Position numbers and translations under genes: made by a program
Assembly (NCBI RefSeq): GCF_009914315.1
Contig: NZ_CP042596.1
Coordinates: forward strand, 3,906,001 to 3,970,000
DNA from: Granulicella sp. WH15
GTDB lineage: Bacteria > Acidobacteriota > Terriglobia > Terriglobales > Acidobacteriaceae
DNA: 64,000 nt
Reading direction: 5' to 3'
Shown: positions 9,505-17,418 of the stretch, one piece after another
Layout: every line of letters begins with the position of its first letter
Numbering within the stretch: position 1 is the stretch's first letter
Notes under the pieces: model-generated
Databases searched by the model: none
The model's input: the letters and a program-made list of their open reading frames with translations, nothing else
What the model was told of the DNA's origin: nothing

Positions 9505-9664
9505 ATTTAGACTCCAGTGCTCCCGGCTTCACTCACCAGACCTAATGTCTCGGTCCCCATGTACTCCGCTAACCCAATCGATACAAGTGTCATCGAGATA
9601 GGTTGACCACGAAGTTTGTTACCGAGCCATGTCTGAGCAGTCGCAGCAACCACGCCCCGTCAGC

Positions 9665-10096
9665 TCAGATGACAGCGAGAATCGAACACTTAGCTTGGTT
9701 GGCGATCTGCCGCACTGTGCCGACCCATTCCACGTGATGGATATGCGGTCGCAGCCCGACGACCAGCAGAGTGGCCTTCAGACTGGTCGCCGCTTGGATG
9801 ATGCCCGCAACCTCGGAGGCCTCGATCAGGGTCGTCTCTATGACCAAGCCATTGGCTTTCGCGATTTCGGCAGCCTTTACCTGCAGCGCCCCGAGGTTTG
9901 CTAATTGATATTGGCGAAAGTTCTCTGGCTCTTCGGGGGCAACCATCGCTGCCAACCCGACGTAACCTGGTGCGGGCTCCGCAACAGTGGCAAGCGTCAC
10001 ATGGGATCCAAGTGTTTTGGCCAGCGCGACGCCTTCTTCAAGAGCTCGTTCCGATTCTTTTGAACCGTCATATGCAATCAAGATTCTCTCGTACAC
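9665..10096 (-). CDS. Universal stress protein (UspA family)
   Basis: A 143-residue single-domain Usp. The N-terminus YERILIAYDGSKESERALEE and the ATP-loop region LLVVGLRPHIHHVEWVGTVRQIANQAKCSILAVI match the family, although the usual GxxGx9GS(T) nucleotide loop is altered to GLRPHIHHVEWVGTV. ATP binding is therefore uncertain. It lies 2 bp after the upstream oxidoreductase gene and is surely co-transcribed with it; a 160-bp gap separates it from copA. The grouping suggests a general stress role. Confidence 0.9.
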   Translation of the reverse strand: MYERILIAYDGSKESERALEEGVALAKTLGSHVTLATVAEPAPGYVGLAAMVAPEEPENFRQYQLANLGALQVKAAEIAKANGLVIETTLIEASEVAGIIQAATSLKATLLVVGLRPHIHHVEWVGTVRQIANQAKCSILAVI

Positions 10097-10098
10097 GG

Positions 10099-11850
10099 TT
10101 ACTGCCTCCCTTCGACACGGTCTGGTGTGTCATGGGCTGCCGCGGCGTTAGCAGAACGCAATGCTGCTAGTGCCGAGTTGCGTTCAGCTGCCAAGCTGTT
10201 TCTATGATCTGCAAGATAGCGGTGGACATCGCTTATCACTACTGATCCTTCCCCGACCGCAGATGCAACCCGCTTCACGGACTGTGCACGTACATCACCG
10301 ACGGCGAACATGCCTCGCATGCTTGTGGCATAAGGTGTGTTTTCAAATCCGACCGATCCCCCCGTAAGAATGAATCCCTTCTTGTCGAGGGTTACGCTTC
10401 CGAAGAGCCAGCCAGAGTTGGGTTCGGCTCCGATCATCACAAAGACGTTGGAAACGGGGGCGGCGGTGATTACCCCGGTCCCGTGATGCACCCACTTGAC
10501 TTGGTCGAGGGATAGATCCCCATCCAGCGCTACGATCTCCGATCGGGTATGGAGGGTGATGTTTGGCGACTTTTCAATTCGAGAAATCAAGTACTGCGAC
10601 ATAGTCTTCGCAAGCGAGTGGGTTCGCACAAGATGGTGCACATGCTTAGCAATCCCCGAGAGGAAGAGGGCTGCCTGTCCAGCGGAATTGCCCCCTCCAA
10701 CAACAACCACTTCTTTATCGCGGCAAAACACCGACTCCATGGCCGTCGCAGCGTAATAAATCCCGCAGTTCTCGTAACGTCGGTAATTCTCCACGGAGAG
10801 CGTGCGATATTGAGCGCCCGAAGCAACGACTACAGACCTCGCACGTACAGGAATCCCACCTGCGAGTGTCAATTGATGAATGCCGTCAATCTCTTCCGAA
10901 CGAACTGTTTCTCTCGAAATCGCAAAACTTACGCCGAATTTTAATGCTTGTAGCTGCGCACGACTCGCGAGTCTGAGACCTGAGACGCCGGTTGGAAAGC
11001 CGAGGTAATTTTCGATCTTCGAACTGGTGCCCGCCTGCCCGCCGGGCGCCACGCCCTCGATCACGATGGTGCACAGTCCCTCGGAAGCTGCGTATACAGC
11101 GGCTGCCAAGCCCGATGGTCCGGCCCCTACGATTGCGACGTCGTAGATCCTGCCGGGGTCCGGAAGCTCTGTGATGCCAAGCTCATCGGCCAGGCCGGAA
11201 ATAGTCGGCTTGTGCCACGATCGTCCGTCCGAGAGCACTACTGTCGGGAATCTGGAGAGTCCTGCATCAACTTCCGAGGTCGCGCGCTCCATTGAGCTCG
11301 GCTCGGCAACTCGGTGGGGATAGCTATTGCGGACAAGGAATCGCTGAAGTTCCCTGGTCGCTGCGTCATTCGAATGTCCAATGAGGGTGACGCCCGCAGT
11401 CTCTTCTCCCAAGATGCCAATGCGACGCCAGATGACGGCGGAGGTGATCAGATTGGCAATATCTCCCTCCTCGCGCATGAGTCGCTGCAGCTCTTGGCGT
11501 GAAATCCGAAGCACTGTTGTGTCCCCGACAGTCTTGCCATCGACGAGACAGGCCTGCGTCGTCAACAAATTCAGCTCACCGGCGACAGCAAAGCGGCGGT
11601 GTTTCCAAATGGTCTTGCATCCGGCGACGGATGGAGGAAGTGAGACGTCTACCTCTCCTTGCAAGATGACGAACATGTCCACGCCTCGATCGCCGTGAGT
11701 GAACAGGGGTGAATCCGTTGGATAGCTCTCCTCCTTTCCATACGTTCTGAGGCGTTCCACCATCGCCTCTGTCAAAGGTGTGAACGCAAGATCCGGTCGG
11801 AACTCAGGATCATTGGCGATCTTCAGCGGGCTTTCATCTCTTACAGTCAT
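10099..11850 (-). CDS. Cyclic nucleotide-binding domain fused to thioredoxin reductase-like FAD oxidoreductase
   Basis: A 583-residue fusion. Residues about 10-135 are a Crp-type cyclic-nucleotide-binding domain (FTHGDRGVDMFVILQGEVDV). Residues about 160-235 look like a degenerate thioredoxin fold. Residues about 245-560 are a thioredoxin reductase-like module with GAGPSGLAAAVYAASEGL, GGGNSAGQAALFLS and MFAVGDVR for FAD and NAD(P). At the place of the CxxC redox pair it reads CGIYYAATAMES, so the disulfide is missing and it cannot be an ordinary thioredoxin reductase. ATG 11850 follows AAGGAG at 9 nt; longer upstream extensions lack support. It heads the usp-copA-copB gene run. Confidence 0.88.
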   Translation of the reverse strand: MTVRDESPLKIANDPEFRPDLAFTPLTEAMVERLRTYGKEESYPTDSPLFTHGDRGVDMFVILQGEVDVSLPPSVAGCKTIWKHRRFAVAGELNLLTTQACLVDGKTVGDTTVLRISRQELQRLMREEGDIANLITSAVIWRRIGILGEETAGVTLIGHSNDAATRELQRFLVRNSYPHRVAEPSSMERATSEVDAGLSRFPTVVLSDGRSWHKPTISGLADELGITELPDPGRIYDVAIVGAGPSGLAAAVYAASEGLCTIVIEGVAPGGQAGTSSKIENYLGFPTGVSGLRLASRAQLQALKFGVSFAISRETVRSEEIDGIHQLTLAGGIPVRARSVVVASGAQYRTLSVENYRRYENCGIYYAATAMESVFCRDKEVVVVGGGNSAGQAALFLSGIAKHVHHLVRTHSLAKTMSQYLISRIEKSPNITLHTRSEIVALDGDLSLDQVKWVHHGTGVITAAPVSNVFVMIGAEPNSGWLFGSVTLDKKGFILTGGSVGFENTPYATSMRGMFAVGDVRAQSVKRVASAVGEGSVVISDVHRYLADHRNSLAAERNSALAALRSANAAAAHDTPDRVEGRQ

Positions 11851-12454
11851 CGCGCCAATCTCCTTGACAGTGGGTGAAAGATGCTCTTCGCCAAAGCGAA
11901 GTTCGATCCGATTTGTTCCAAATCGAGCACGGGCATCGAGTGTTCGAGAACGGTCGCAGTAAGCGGAGATTTGGCACAGCCGGCATGCCACGCCATCGAC
12001 ACCTGGCTTGTCCTTGGGTCGCCTGACCGTAGGCGATGGTTAGTGACACAGCAGTCCTAAGGCATGGAACCAGCGCACAAGACCTTCCAAGAAAACCATA
12101 TGAAATCAGCTGCCGGAAACTCTGGGGGAGTTGTGGAGAAACTATGAAGGCGACGCAACGTTCAGCGTAAGACGGGAACCTCGCAAGAATGGGGCAGCTC
12201 TGCGCAACCTTGGTCTCATCGCCCATGACTGCGGTCCGAGAAGCAATCGGCGCTGGGCGGTGCACATTTTGTTGGTTCGAAGCAAGTCCGCGAAATCTCC
12301 AGAACTTACACAGGTAACTTGCGCCCCCGATCGCCTATGGTGCAGTTGTGCGACGATTCGCGGATCCGCAAGGGTTTGCTTTCGGAGTTGAGTGCATCTG
12401 CCCTTCCTTTCACGTCATCACGGCAACGCAAACATCAAGGAGACACCCCAACAA
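11851..12454. other. Intergenic region upstream of divergent oxidoreductase and azoreductase genes
   Basis: About 600 bp between two divergent genes. Reading frames here on both strands have no convincing ribosome site or family similarity. Apart from the two presumed promoters and the AAGGAG sites next to the flanking genes I see no repeat or RNA gene. Confidence 0.4.
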
Positions 12455-13192
12455 ATGTCTAAGCTGCTTCGTATCGATGTCAGTCCCCGAGGAAAAGATT
12501 GGTCTGTCTCCAAGCGACTCGGCGATGTCTTTGTCTCGCAATGGTTGAAACAGAATCCACGTGGTGAAGTGTGCTTGCGCGACATATCGGCGGGCCTGCC
12601 GATGGTCGATCTTTCATGGATCGCAGGCTCCTTCAACTCGCCCGATCAACGTACCGACGAGCAGAAGGCCGCTTTGAAGATCTCTGACGAGTTGATCGCC
12701 GAGATTCTGTCTTCAACCGAGATCCTGATTGCCACCCCGATGTGGAATTTCTCACTTCCGACAATGCTAAAAAGCTGGATCGACCTTGTCGTCCGAATCG
12801 GACTCACTTTCTCCGCTACGTACGAGGGTCTTGCGGCGGGGCGCAAGGTCTGGGTCATACGTGCAAGCGGCAGTGGCTATGGACCAGACTCGCCGATGGC
12901 AGCAATGAATCAATTCGATCTTCCTCTGAGGACGATCCTCGGTTTCATTGGGCTCAAGGACGTGACGATCTACGGGGCGGAACATACGAATCACGTGGAG
13001 CATGGACGCTTTTCTCTCGACGCTTATACCACGGAACACGCACCCGACTCCGATGTTGCTGCGGAGGTAGCGAAAGCAAGGGTCTCGATGGACGCATACA
13101 TCGATAAGCATGTACAGCAAGTCGAAGACCTCATTGCGGTCTCGACGCTTTCCGGGCAGATGGGTACGGCGGCCGTGACGGCTGGTGAGTAA
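12455..13192 (+). CDS. azoR: FMN-dependent NADH azoreductase
   Basis: A 245-residue flavodoxin-fold oxidoreductase of the AzoR family, which reduces quinones and azo compounds with NADH. Visible family features are LLRIDVSPRG near the start, SDELIAEILSSTEILIATPMWNFSLPTMLKSWID (seen in two parts, with PMWNFS contacting FMN) and the segment RASGSGYGPDSP near 140. The C-terminal 40 residues are longer than in E. coli AzoR. ATG 12455 has AAGGAG 12 nt upstream. The next gene is 17 bp away, so the two form an operon aimed probably at quinone or electrophile stress. Confidence 0.88.
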   Translation: MSKLLRIDVSPRGKDWSVSKRLGDVFVSQWLKQNPRGEVCLRDISAGLPMVDLSWIAGSFNSPDQRTDEQKAALKISDELIAEILSSTEILIATPMWNFSLPTMLKSWIDLVVRIGLTFSATYEGLAAGRKVWVIRASGSGYGPDSPMAAMNQFDLPLRTILGFIGLKDVTIYGAEHTNHVEHGRFSLDAYTTEHAPDSDVAAEVAKARVSMDAYIDKHVQQVEDLIAVSTLSGQMGTAAVTAGE

Positions 13193-13209
13193 GAAAGAAA
13201 GGGACTGAG

Positions 13210-13980
13210 ATGGAAAAATGCAAAGTTCGCTTAACGTTGATCGACGGCCCCACGCTGTTCATCGAGTACGCTGGCCTCCGAATCCTTACGGATCCCACGT
13301 TCGATCCGCCACAGGTTTACACGATGGGAGACGAAAAGCTCACGAAGTTCAATGGCCCTGCGGTGGATCCGGATTCGCTGTTGCCGGTTGACGTGGTCCT
13401 CCTCAGCCACGATCACCATATGGACAACTTGGATCAGGCTGGACGCGCTTTCCTTCCAAAGGCGAAACGCGTCATCACCACAGCTAGTGGATCTAAGAGG
13501 CTCGGCGGCGGGACCATTGGACTTCATCCATGGGAAAAGTCCTCGATTCCTCTACCAGGGGGCGGGAACCTCACGATCACTGGAACACCTGCGCGGCATG
13601 GCCCAACTGGAATCGAGCCGATCATCGGCGACGTGATAGGGTTCGTACTTTCTGTCGATGGAAATCCTGACATCTACATAACTGGAGACACGGTTTGGTA
13701 TGAGGGCCTCGAACCTGTGGCACAGAGGTTTGACGTAGGGCTGGCTGTACTGCACGCAGGAGCGGCTCAACCTCGAGGTCCGTTCAATGTAACTATGAAC
13801 ACCAATGACGCCATCGAAACGGCAAGTCGCTTCAAAGGCGCCAAGATCACTTCGGTGCACAACTACGGTTGGAGCCATTTTATTCAGAGCCGCGAAGATC
13901 TTCAGAAGGCCTTCAAGGTTGTTGGAAACGATCGGCTGTTGACTTTGGAGCCGGGTACCCCCCTGGATTTGACGCTCTGA
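13210..13980 (+). CDS. Metallo-beta-lactamase-fold hydrolase (UlaG-like)
   Basis: A 256-residue MBL-fold metal-dependent hydrolase without signal peptide. The metal motif LSHDHHMDNLD sits near residue 65, further ligands are in GTPARHGP near 122 and ITGDTVWYEG near 155, and a late histidine is in SVHNYGWSHF near 217. It belongs to the UlaG/YtnP-like group with a wide range of substrates. An AAAGGGA site precedes the ATG. It follows the azoreductase and is followed by a long perfect hairpin that probably ends the transcript. Confidence 0.85.
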   Translation: MEKCKVRLTLIDGPTLFIEYAGLRILTDPTFDPPQVYTMGDEKLTKFNGPAVDPDSLLPVDVVLLSHDHHMDNLDQAGRAFLPKAKRVITTASGSKRLGGGTIGLHPWEKSSIPLPGGGNLTITGTPARHGPTGIEPIIGDVIGFVLSVDGNPDIYITGDTVWYEGLEPVAQRFDVGLAVLHAGAAQPRGPFNVTMNTNDAIETASRFKGAKITSVHNYGWSHFIQSREDLQKAFKVVGNDRLLTLEPGTPLDLTL

Positions 13981-13990
13981 AGGCGTCGGC

Positions 13991-14025
13991 GTCATACCCA
14001 CGCGGTGGTCTCGCGTGGGTATGAC
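13991..14025 (+). terminator. Perfect 14-bp hairpin after the azoreductase operon
   Basis: The arms GTCATACCCACGCG and CGCGTGGGTATGAC pair perfectly around a 7-nt loop, starting 10 bp after a stop codon. No T-run follows, so it may be a processing barrier rather than a classic intrinsic terminator. Confidence 0.6.
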
Positions 14026-14130
14026 TATGAGCGAAGTTGTGCAGGTTGGGCTAAGCCGTTTCGGCTCCTTCCCGCAGCACGAAACGACTGGCAATCGGGA
14101 CACACGAGCGCCGGCGAACCAGAGGACCGA

Positions 14131-14298
14131 ATGAATATTTTGAGTTTCATAACACGAGCGTTTATCGACTTCTTCGGTATCACGCCACCCGACAAAGCCG
14201 GCCAGAGACGCGCGATGTTTTACATCTGCGGTCTTCTACTTCTTATAGTGCTTCTTTTTGCAGGCTTCTTTGTCTTTATGCAGATTCGCACACACTAA
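14131..14298 (+). CDS. Small single-pass membrane protein
   Basis: A predicted 55-residue protein with an N-terminal amphipathic part (NILSFITRAFIDFFG) and one strong hydrophobic helix at about 29-50 (FYICGLLLLIVLLFAGFFVF). AGAGGA lies 4 nt before the ATG. I do not recognise a family. It lies between the hairpin after the MBL gene and a zinc-ribbon gene. Confidence 0.55.
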   Translation: MNILSFITRAFIDFFGITPPDKAGQRRAMFYICGLLLLIVLLFAGFFVFMQIRTH

Positions 14299-14367
14299 GG
14301 CAATAGAGAACGTGTGGCACCGACCGCTGTTTCGCACGGCGCGGCATAGACAACTGAGGCTCCTCTC

Positions 14368-14580
14368 TTGACGACGAACAATGCACAAAATACCGGCGTG
14401 AGACTCTTGCACTTTCAGGTATGTGTCCACTGCGGTGCGGCATTTCGTCGGGAGGAGCTCGAAGGGCGCCAAAACACGACGGGGATCTATCCTTGCTCAA
14501 ATTGCGGAATCGACGGGCCATTAAATATCGAGATCCGCGAGGTGGATACGTCCGTCGGTGGACCATCACGGGATGAATGA
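14368..14580 (+). CDS. Small zinc-ribbon protein, copy 1
   Basis: A 70-residue protein with two CxxC pairs (CVHCGAAF near 19 and CSNCG near 45), so it is a probable zinc ribbon. Its C-terminal half, TTGIYPCSNCGIDGPLNIEI, aligns with two paralogues later in the window (TTGVITCPKCEMSGPINVKI and a third). The start is a TTG with TGAGG about 9 nt upstream; GTG 14398 is an alternative. Its stop codon lies 1 bp from the end of a convergent LysR gene, an arrangement repeated at 41745-42871. Function is unknown; a partner or modulator of the LysR protein is possible by context only. Confidence 0.7.
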   Translation: MTTNNAQNTGVRLLHFQVCVHCGAAFRREELEGRQNTTGIYPCSNCGIDGPLNIEIREVDTSVGGPSRDE

Positions 14581-14581
14581 T

Positions 14582-15517
14582 TCAGCCCGTTAGTGGAAGC
14601 CTGCCTTGCGCTCTCTGACCCACGCTGCCAAATTTCTTGCCCGCAGCTTTGACAAACTCATTTACCAAGCGGGACTTGCTGTCGACGCGCACTGCAAGGC
14701 TCGTGACGAGACGAAGCCGGTCTTCCATTAGTGGACGCATGGTGAGGCCATCGCGGGAGATTCTCCACGCTGAAGCCCGTGGAAGGAATGCCAACCCTCT
14801 ATGTTCACGAACCAACTCAGATGCTTCTTCTGGACTCGTGAAGTGGTAGAGGTCCGATGGATGCACTCCGTTATCGGATGCGACTGACTGTATCAAGTCA
14901 TAAAGATAAGCATTTGCGTGTTGTCCGAGAAGCATCCAGTTCCGACTGTTCATCTGTTCCAGGCGAACTTCCTTATGCGATGCAAGAGCGTCGTCCATGG
15001 ACATGACAATGTAGTACGGATTATTTGCAATGGTCATGTTGCTGAGCTTCGGCTTGTGAGGCACGCCTGTGATCAAGGCAAGATCAAGAGTACCCGCAAT
15101 GACTCGCTGCGCCGAATCATTTGAGTAGTTGCTCCACAGCTTCACCTTCATCTCTGGGAAGAGCGGTAGATGAATAGCCAGAAGAGTCGAAACAAAGAGA
15201 GGGTCTGTGTACGAAGACTTACCAATATTGAGAACTTCGACAGGGCCATCGGCGATAGCTCTGGCTGACAATATCGCTCGTTCCGCGTGAGCAACGACCT
15301 CACGTGCCTCGGGTATGAATACGCGCCCCGCATCCGTGAGTTCCGCGGCCTGATGATTGTGCTCAAAGAGCCGGAAGCCGATGTCATGTTCAAGCTTAAG
15401 AATTTGCTTACTCAGCGTCGACTGGCTCATATTTAGCCGATCTGCGGCGCGCGAGAAATGGAGTTCTTCCGCGACCGCAATCGCAGCCTGAAGCAAGCGA
15501 ATCTCCGGTAGGACCAT
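14582..15517 (-). CDS. LysR-family regulator of the element 1 integration module
   Basis: A 311-residue LysR-type regulator. The N-terminal winged helix-turn-helix is clear (AAIAVAEELHFSRAADRLNMSQSTLSKQI), and a two-lobed effector-binding domain covers about 90-300. GGAGG precedes the ATG. It is divergent from the excisionase-integrase pair, and a T-N11-A dyad lies in the intergenic region, as expected for a LysR operator. A paralogue with the same neighbours lies at 41936-42871 and shares the pattern AAIAVAEEL.FSRAA.RL..SQ. The likely role is control of excision and integration; the effector is unknown. Confidence 0.9.
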   Translation of the reverse strand: MVLPEIRLLQAAIAVAEELHFSRAADRLNMSQSTLSKQILKLEHDIGFRLFEHNHQAAELTDAGRVFIPEAREVVAHAERAILSARAIADGPVEVLNIGKSSYTDPLFVSTLLAIHLPLFPEMKVKLWSNYSNDSAQRVIAGTLDLALITGVPHKPKLSNMTIANNPYYIVMSMDDALASHKEVRLEQMNSRNWMLLGQHANAYLYDLIQSVASDNGVHPSDLYHFTSPEEASELVREHRGLAFLPRASAWRISRDGLTMRPLMEDRLRLVTSLAVRVDSKSRLVNEFVKAAGKKFGSVGQRAQGRLPLTG

Positions 15518-15652
15518 GACTATCCTCCAAGATGGGGTTCTGGGAAGGAAAGCAATCAGTGCAACGCCATCGTAATTGGATGGCGGATGCTCTTAATTCT
15601 AATCCTCAGGCGCCGTAATCCATGCTGAATTGGGCGAGCTCATGTGGCCTCG

Positions 15653-15695
15653 TCATTCCAAAAAGGAATGACGATCACCCTATATTTCATTGGAC
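15653..15695 (+). promoter_or_regulatory. LysR-type operator and promoter region, copy A
   Basis: The dyad TCATTCCAAAAAGGAATGAC (15653-15672) contains a T-N11-A core, and ATTGGAC follows after exactly 16 bp. The same arrangement, with the same spacing, occurs at 19613 and 43065. It lies between the divergent LysR and excisionase genes. TTGGAC could be the -35 element, about 30 bp below the dyad centre; the -10 is poor. Confidence 0.65.
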
Positions 15696-15753
15696 GTGTA
15701 GAGGTCGCGCTACCCATCATTGGCCAGAGCTTGATGCTTGGGAGTCAGAGTCA

Positions 15754-16002
15754 ATGACACATCTTCTTCTCGATGCGCAAGAGGCCGCACAAATCCTTCG
15801 GATGGACAGACGGACATTGGTGCGATGGGCACGTATTGGTTACGTTCCAGCACATCCACTGGGCGAGGGGAAGCGTAAGCTTTGGCGGTTCCGTGAGCAC
15901 GAACTGTTGGCCTGGGTCGAGGCGCGTGAAACCGAGAAAAAACGGCCCCCGACGAGTACGATAAATGCAGCTATCAGTGCCCATGCAAGGAGATCTGCAT
16001 GA
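15754..16002 (+). CDS. Excisionase-like MerR/HTH_17 protein
   Basis: An 82-residue DNA-binding protein with a winged-helix excisionase fold: LLDAQEAAQILRMDRRTLVRWARIG, then the wing KRKLWRFREHELLAWVEARE. Such proteins direct integrase towards excision. Its stop overlaps the integrase ATG (ATGA), so they are translated together. Longer upstream starts are possible but would run into the operator region. Confidence 0.8.
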   Translation: MTHLLLDAQEAAQILRMDRRTLVRWARIGYVPAHPLGEGKRKLWRFREHELLAWVEARETEKKRPPTSTINAAISAHARRSA

Positions 16003-17231
16003 GCCGTTTACAACAAGGAAGCCTCTTGAAGCTGAAGCGCAAATCCGGTCCCGATGTGTGGGTGTTCCGTTGGTACGAAGAGACCAACGGCGTCCGCACG
16101 TATCGGAAGCGGACCCTCGGTACAGTAGCCCGCTATCCGCATCTCCGAGATGCGGAGAAAGCAGCCGATGCGCTTCGCAACACAATCAACTCAGAGTTCG
16201 AGGTACCGGAGACCGTATCCGAACTCGTAACCCACTACCGCAAACACGAACTGACCGAGGAGAAGAAGGCCTATGCCACCATCGAGGCAAATACTCTCTA
16301 TCTTGCGAATCACATTGTCCCAAAATGGGGAACAACGTATCTGCAGGATGTCCGCACCGTAGATGTGGAGTTGTGGCTGCATACGTTGACGTTTGCCCCA
16401 GGAACACGGAGCAAAATCCGCAACATCATGTCAGCAGTCTTCAATCACGCTATCCGGCATGAATGGATGGATCGGAACCCAATCACGAAAGTGAGAGTTT
16501 CAGCCAAGCGGTTGCGAGAGCCCGACGTGCTCTCTCCGGCAGAGATCGCTTCGCTCATCGCCGTGCTCGACCTTCGGGAGCGTGCGATGGTGATGCTTGC
16601 CGGGAGTACCGGCCTGCGGAGATCGGAGTTGGTCGCCCTCACTTGGGCAGACATCGACCTCGAACTCATGCAGGTGAATGTACGCCGTTCTTGTGTGCGT
16701 AATCACTTCGGCGACACGAAGACTGAAGCAAGCCGCAAGCCGGTTCCGCTTCATCCGTCGGTCGTGAAGTGCCTCGACCTCTGGCGGAAGGAATCGCCTT
16801 ATCCAGGCGAGACCGACTTTCTCTTTCCATCGACTCGGCTCAAGGGAAAGAAGCCTCTGTCTCCCGATACCTTGCTGAAGAAAGTCATTCGCCCCGCGCT
16901 AAAGCGAGCACGGATCGAAAACAAGGCCATCGGTTGGCACAGCTTCCGTCACTCTCTGGCGACGAACCTGAGATCGGCAGGCGTAGACCTCAAGACGGCG
17001 CAGGAACTTCTGCGTCATGCCAACTCGCGGATCACGCTCGACGTTTACACGCGAGCCATATCCGCGACGAAGCGTGAGGCCAACAATCGAGTAATGGAGA
17101 TGGTCTTCGAAGCGGGAGAGAAGGCACTTTCAGCACCCTCTTCAGCACCCTCGAAGGGTGCAAAGGGGGAAATGAAAAAAGGTGCGGATCGCTCCAGCAC
17201 CCTCGTCAGCACCCTCAAAGGAGGATCGTGA
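15999..17231 (+). CDS. Tyrosine recombinase (integrase) of element 1
   Basis: A 410-residue phage-type tyrosine integrase. The N-terminal part (about 1-60, PDVWVFRWYEETNGVRTYRKRTLG) is an arm-binding-like domain, about 65-170 the core-binding domain, and 175-360 the catalytic domain with ATGL-type AGSTGLRRSELVALTW, HSFRHSLATNL, and the tyrosine in SRITLDVYTRA. Arg, His-x-x-Arg and Tyr residues are all present, so it should be active. AGGAG precedes the ATG. Its 3' end carries four short repeats and is followed by a hairpin and the tRNA-Asp att copy. The element 2 enzyme at 43604 is a paralogue. Confidence 0.95.
   Translation: MSRLQQGSLLKLKRKSGPDVWVFRWYEETNGVRTYRKRTLGTVARYPHLRDAEKAADALRNTINSEFEVPETVSELVTHYRKHELTEEKKAYATIEANTLYLANHIVPKWGTTYLQDVRTVDVELWLHTLTFAPGTRSKIRNIMSAVFNHAIRHEWMDRNPITKVRVSAKRLREPDVLSPAEIASLIAVLDLRERAMVMLAGSTGLRRSELVALTWADIDLELMQVNVRRSCVRNHFGDTKTEASRKPVPLHPSVVKCLDLWRKESPYPGETDFLFPSTRLKGKKPLSPDTLLKKVIRPALKRARIENKAIGWHSFRHSLATNLRSAGVDLKTAQELLRHANSRITLDVYTRAISATKREANNRVMEMVFEAGEKALSAPSSAPSKGAKGEMKKGADRSSTLVSTLKGGS
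17131..17216 (+). repeat. Four copies of CAGCACCCTC, probable integrase arm sites of element 1
   Basis: CAGCACCCTC occurs at 17131, 17143, 17195 and 17207, as two pairs with a 12-bp period, inside the 3' end of the integrase gene and 55-140 bp from the att core. Paired decamers at this place fit arm-type binding sites of tyrosine integrases. Confidence 0.6.
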
Positions 17232-17243
17232 TCTTGTCACTTG

Positions 17244-17275
17244 CCATAAACCTTTTCTTTTCTTGAGGTTTATGG
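17244..17275 (+). terminator. Hairpin joining integrase 3' flank to the att core
   Basis: CCATAAACCT and AGGTTTATGG pair perfectly (10 bp) around a T-rich 12-nt loop. The right arm enters the first bases of the att repeat. A similar hairpin is found at the second att site. Confidence 0.55.
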
Positions 17276-17317
17276 CGGGGACGACGGGGCTCGAACCCGC
17301 GACCTCTGCCGTGACAG
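17271..17317 (-). repeat. Att site: 3' part of tRNA-Asp(GTC), junction of elements 1 and 2
   Basis: Read on the minus strand this is the anticodon loop CTGTCAC, anticodon-stem 3' strand, T arm with GGTTCGAGCC and an acceptor end with encoded CCA. The 5' half of a tRNA is absent on the higher-coordinate side, so this is an att copy and not a functional tRNA. It is identical over 47 bp to 44872-44918. Confidence 0.85.
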
Positions 17318-17396
17318 TGAGCCAGAATCCCGTAACTTATAGCAACAACGGGCAATGGATGGCTCCATTTAGCGCTAATAGGCACACCAAGGAACC

Positions 17397-17418
17397 CTTA
17401 TCGTGTCCTTATTGTGTC
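17397..17418 (+). repeat. Left arm-type repeats of element 2
   Basis: CTTATCGTGTC and CTTATTGTGTC lie in direct tandem (11-bp period), 80 bp inside the left att copy. CTTATTGTGCC and CGTAATGTGTC occupy the mirror position at 44799-44820, as expected for arm sites of one integrase. Confidence 0.6.

Larger units (their letters stand above)
1..17317. mobile_element. Element 1: right part of a tRNA-Asp integrative element
   Basis: The right end is fixed by the integrase module and the att copy at 17271. The left end is not visible, so how much of the copper and stress cluster belongs to it is inference. No transposase or conjugation gene was seen in this part. Confidence 0.5.

Noticed and set aside
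10099..11850. Thioredoxin reductase trxB
   Set aside because: The CxxC redox pair is missing, so the name would imply an activity the sequence does not support.
11834..12265. 143-codon minus-strand frame upstream of the oxidoreductase
   Set aside because: It overlaps the start of the oxidoreductase gene, lacks a ribosome site and has a composition unlike a protein.
13991..14025. Riboswitch or small RNA gene
   Set aside because: A single perfect hairpin right after a stop codon is explained by transcript ending.
17131..17216. CRISPR-like repeats
   Set aside because: Four decamers with a 12-bp period lie inside the integrase gene; there are no spacers of uniform length and no cas genes.
17271..17317. 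tRNA-Asp gene
   Set aside because: Only the 3' part from the anticodon loop to CCA is present. The bases beyond it do not form a D arm or the 5' acceptor strand. The same holds for 44872-44918.
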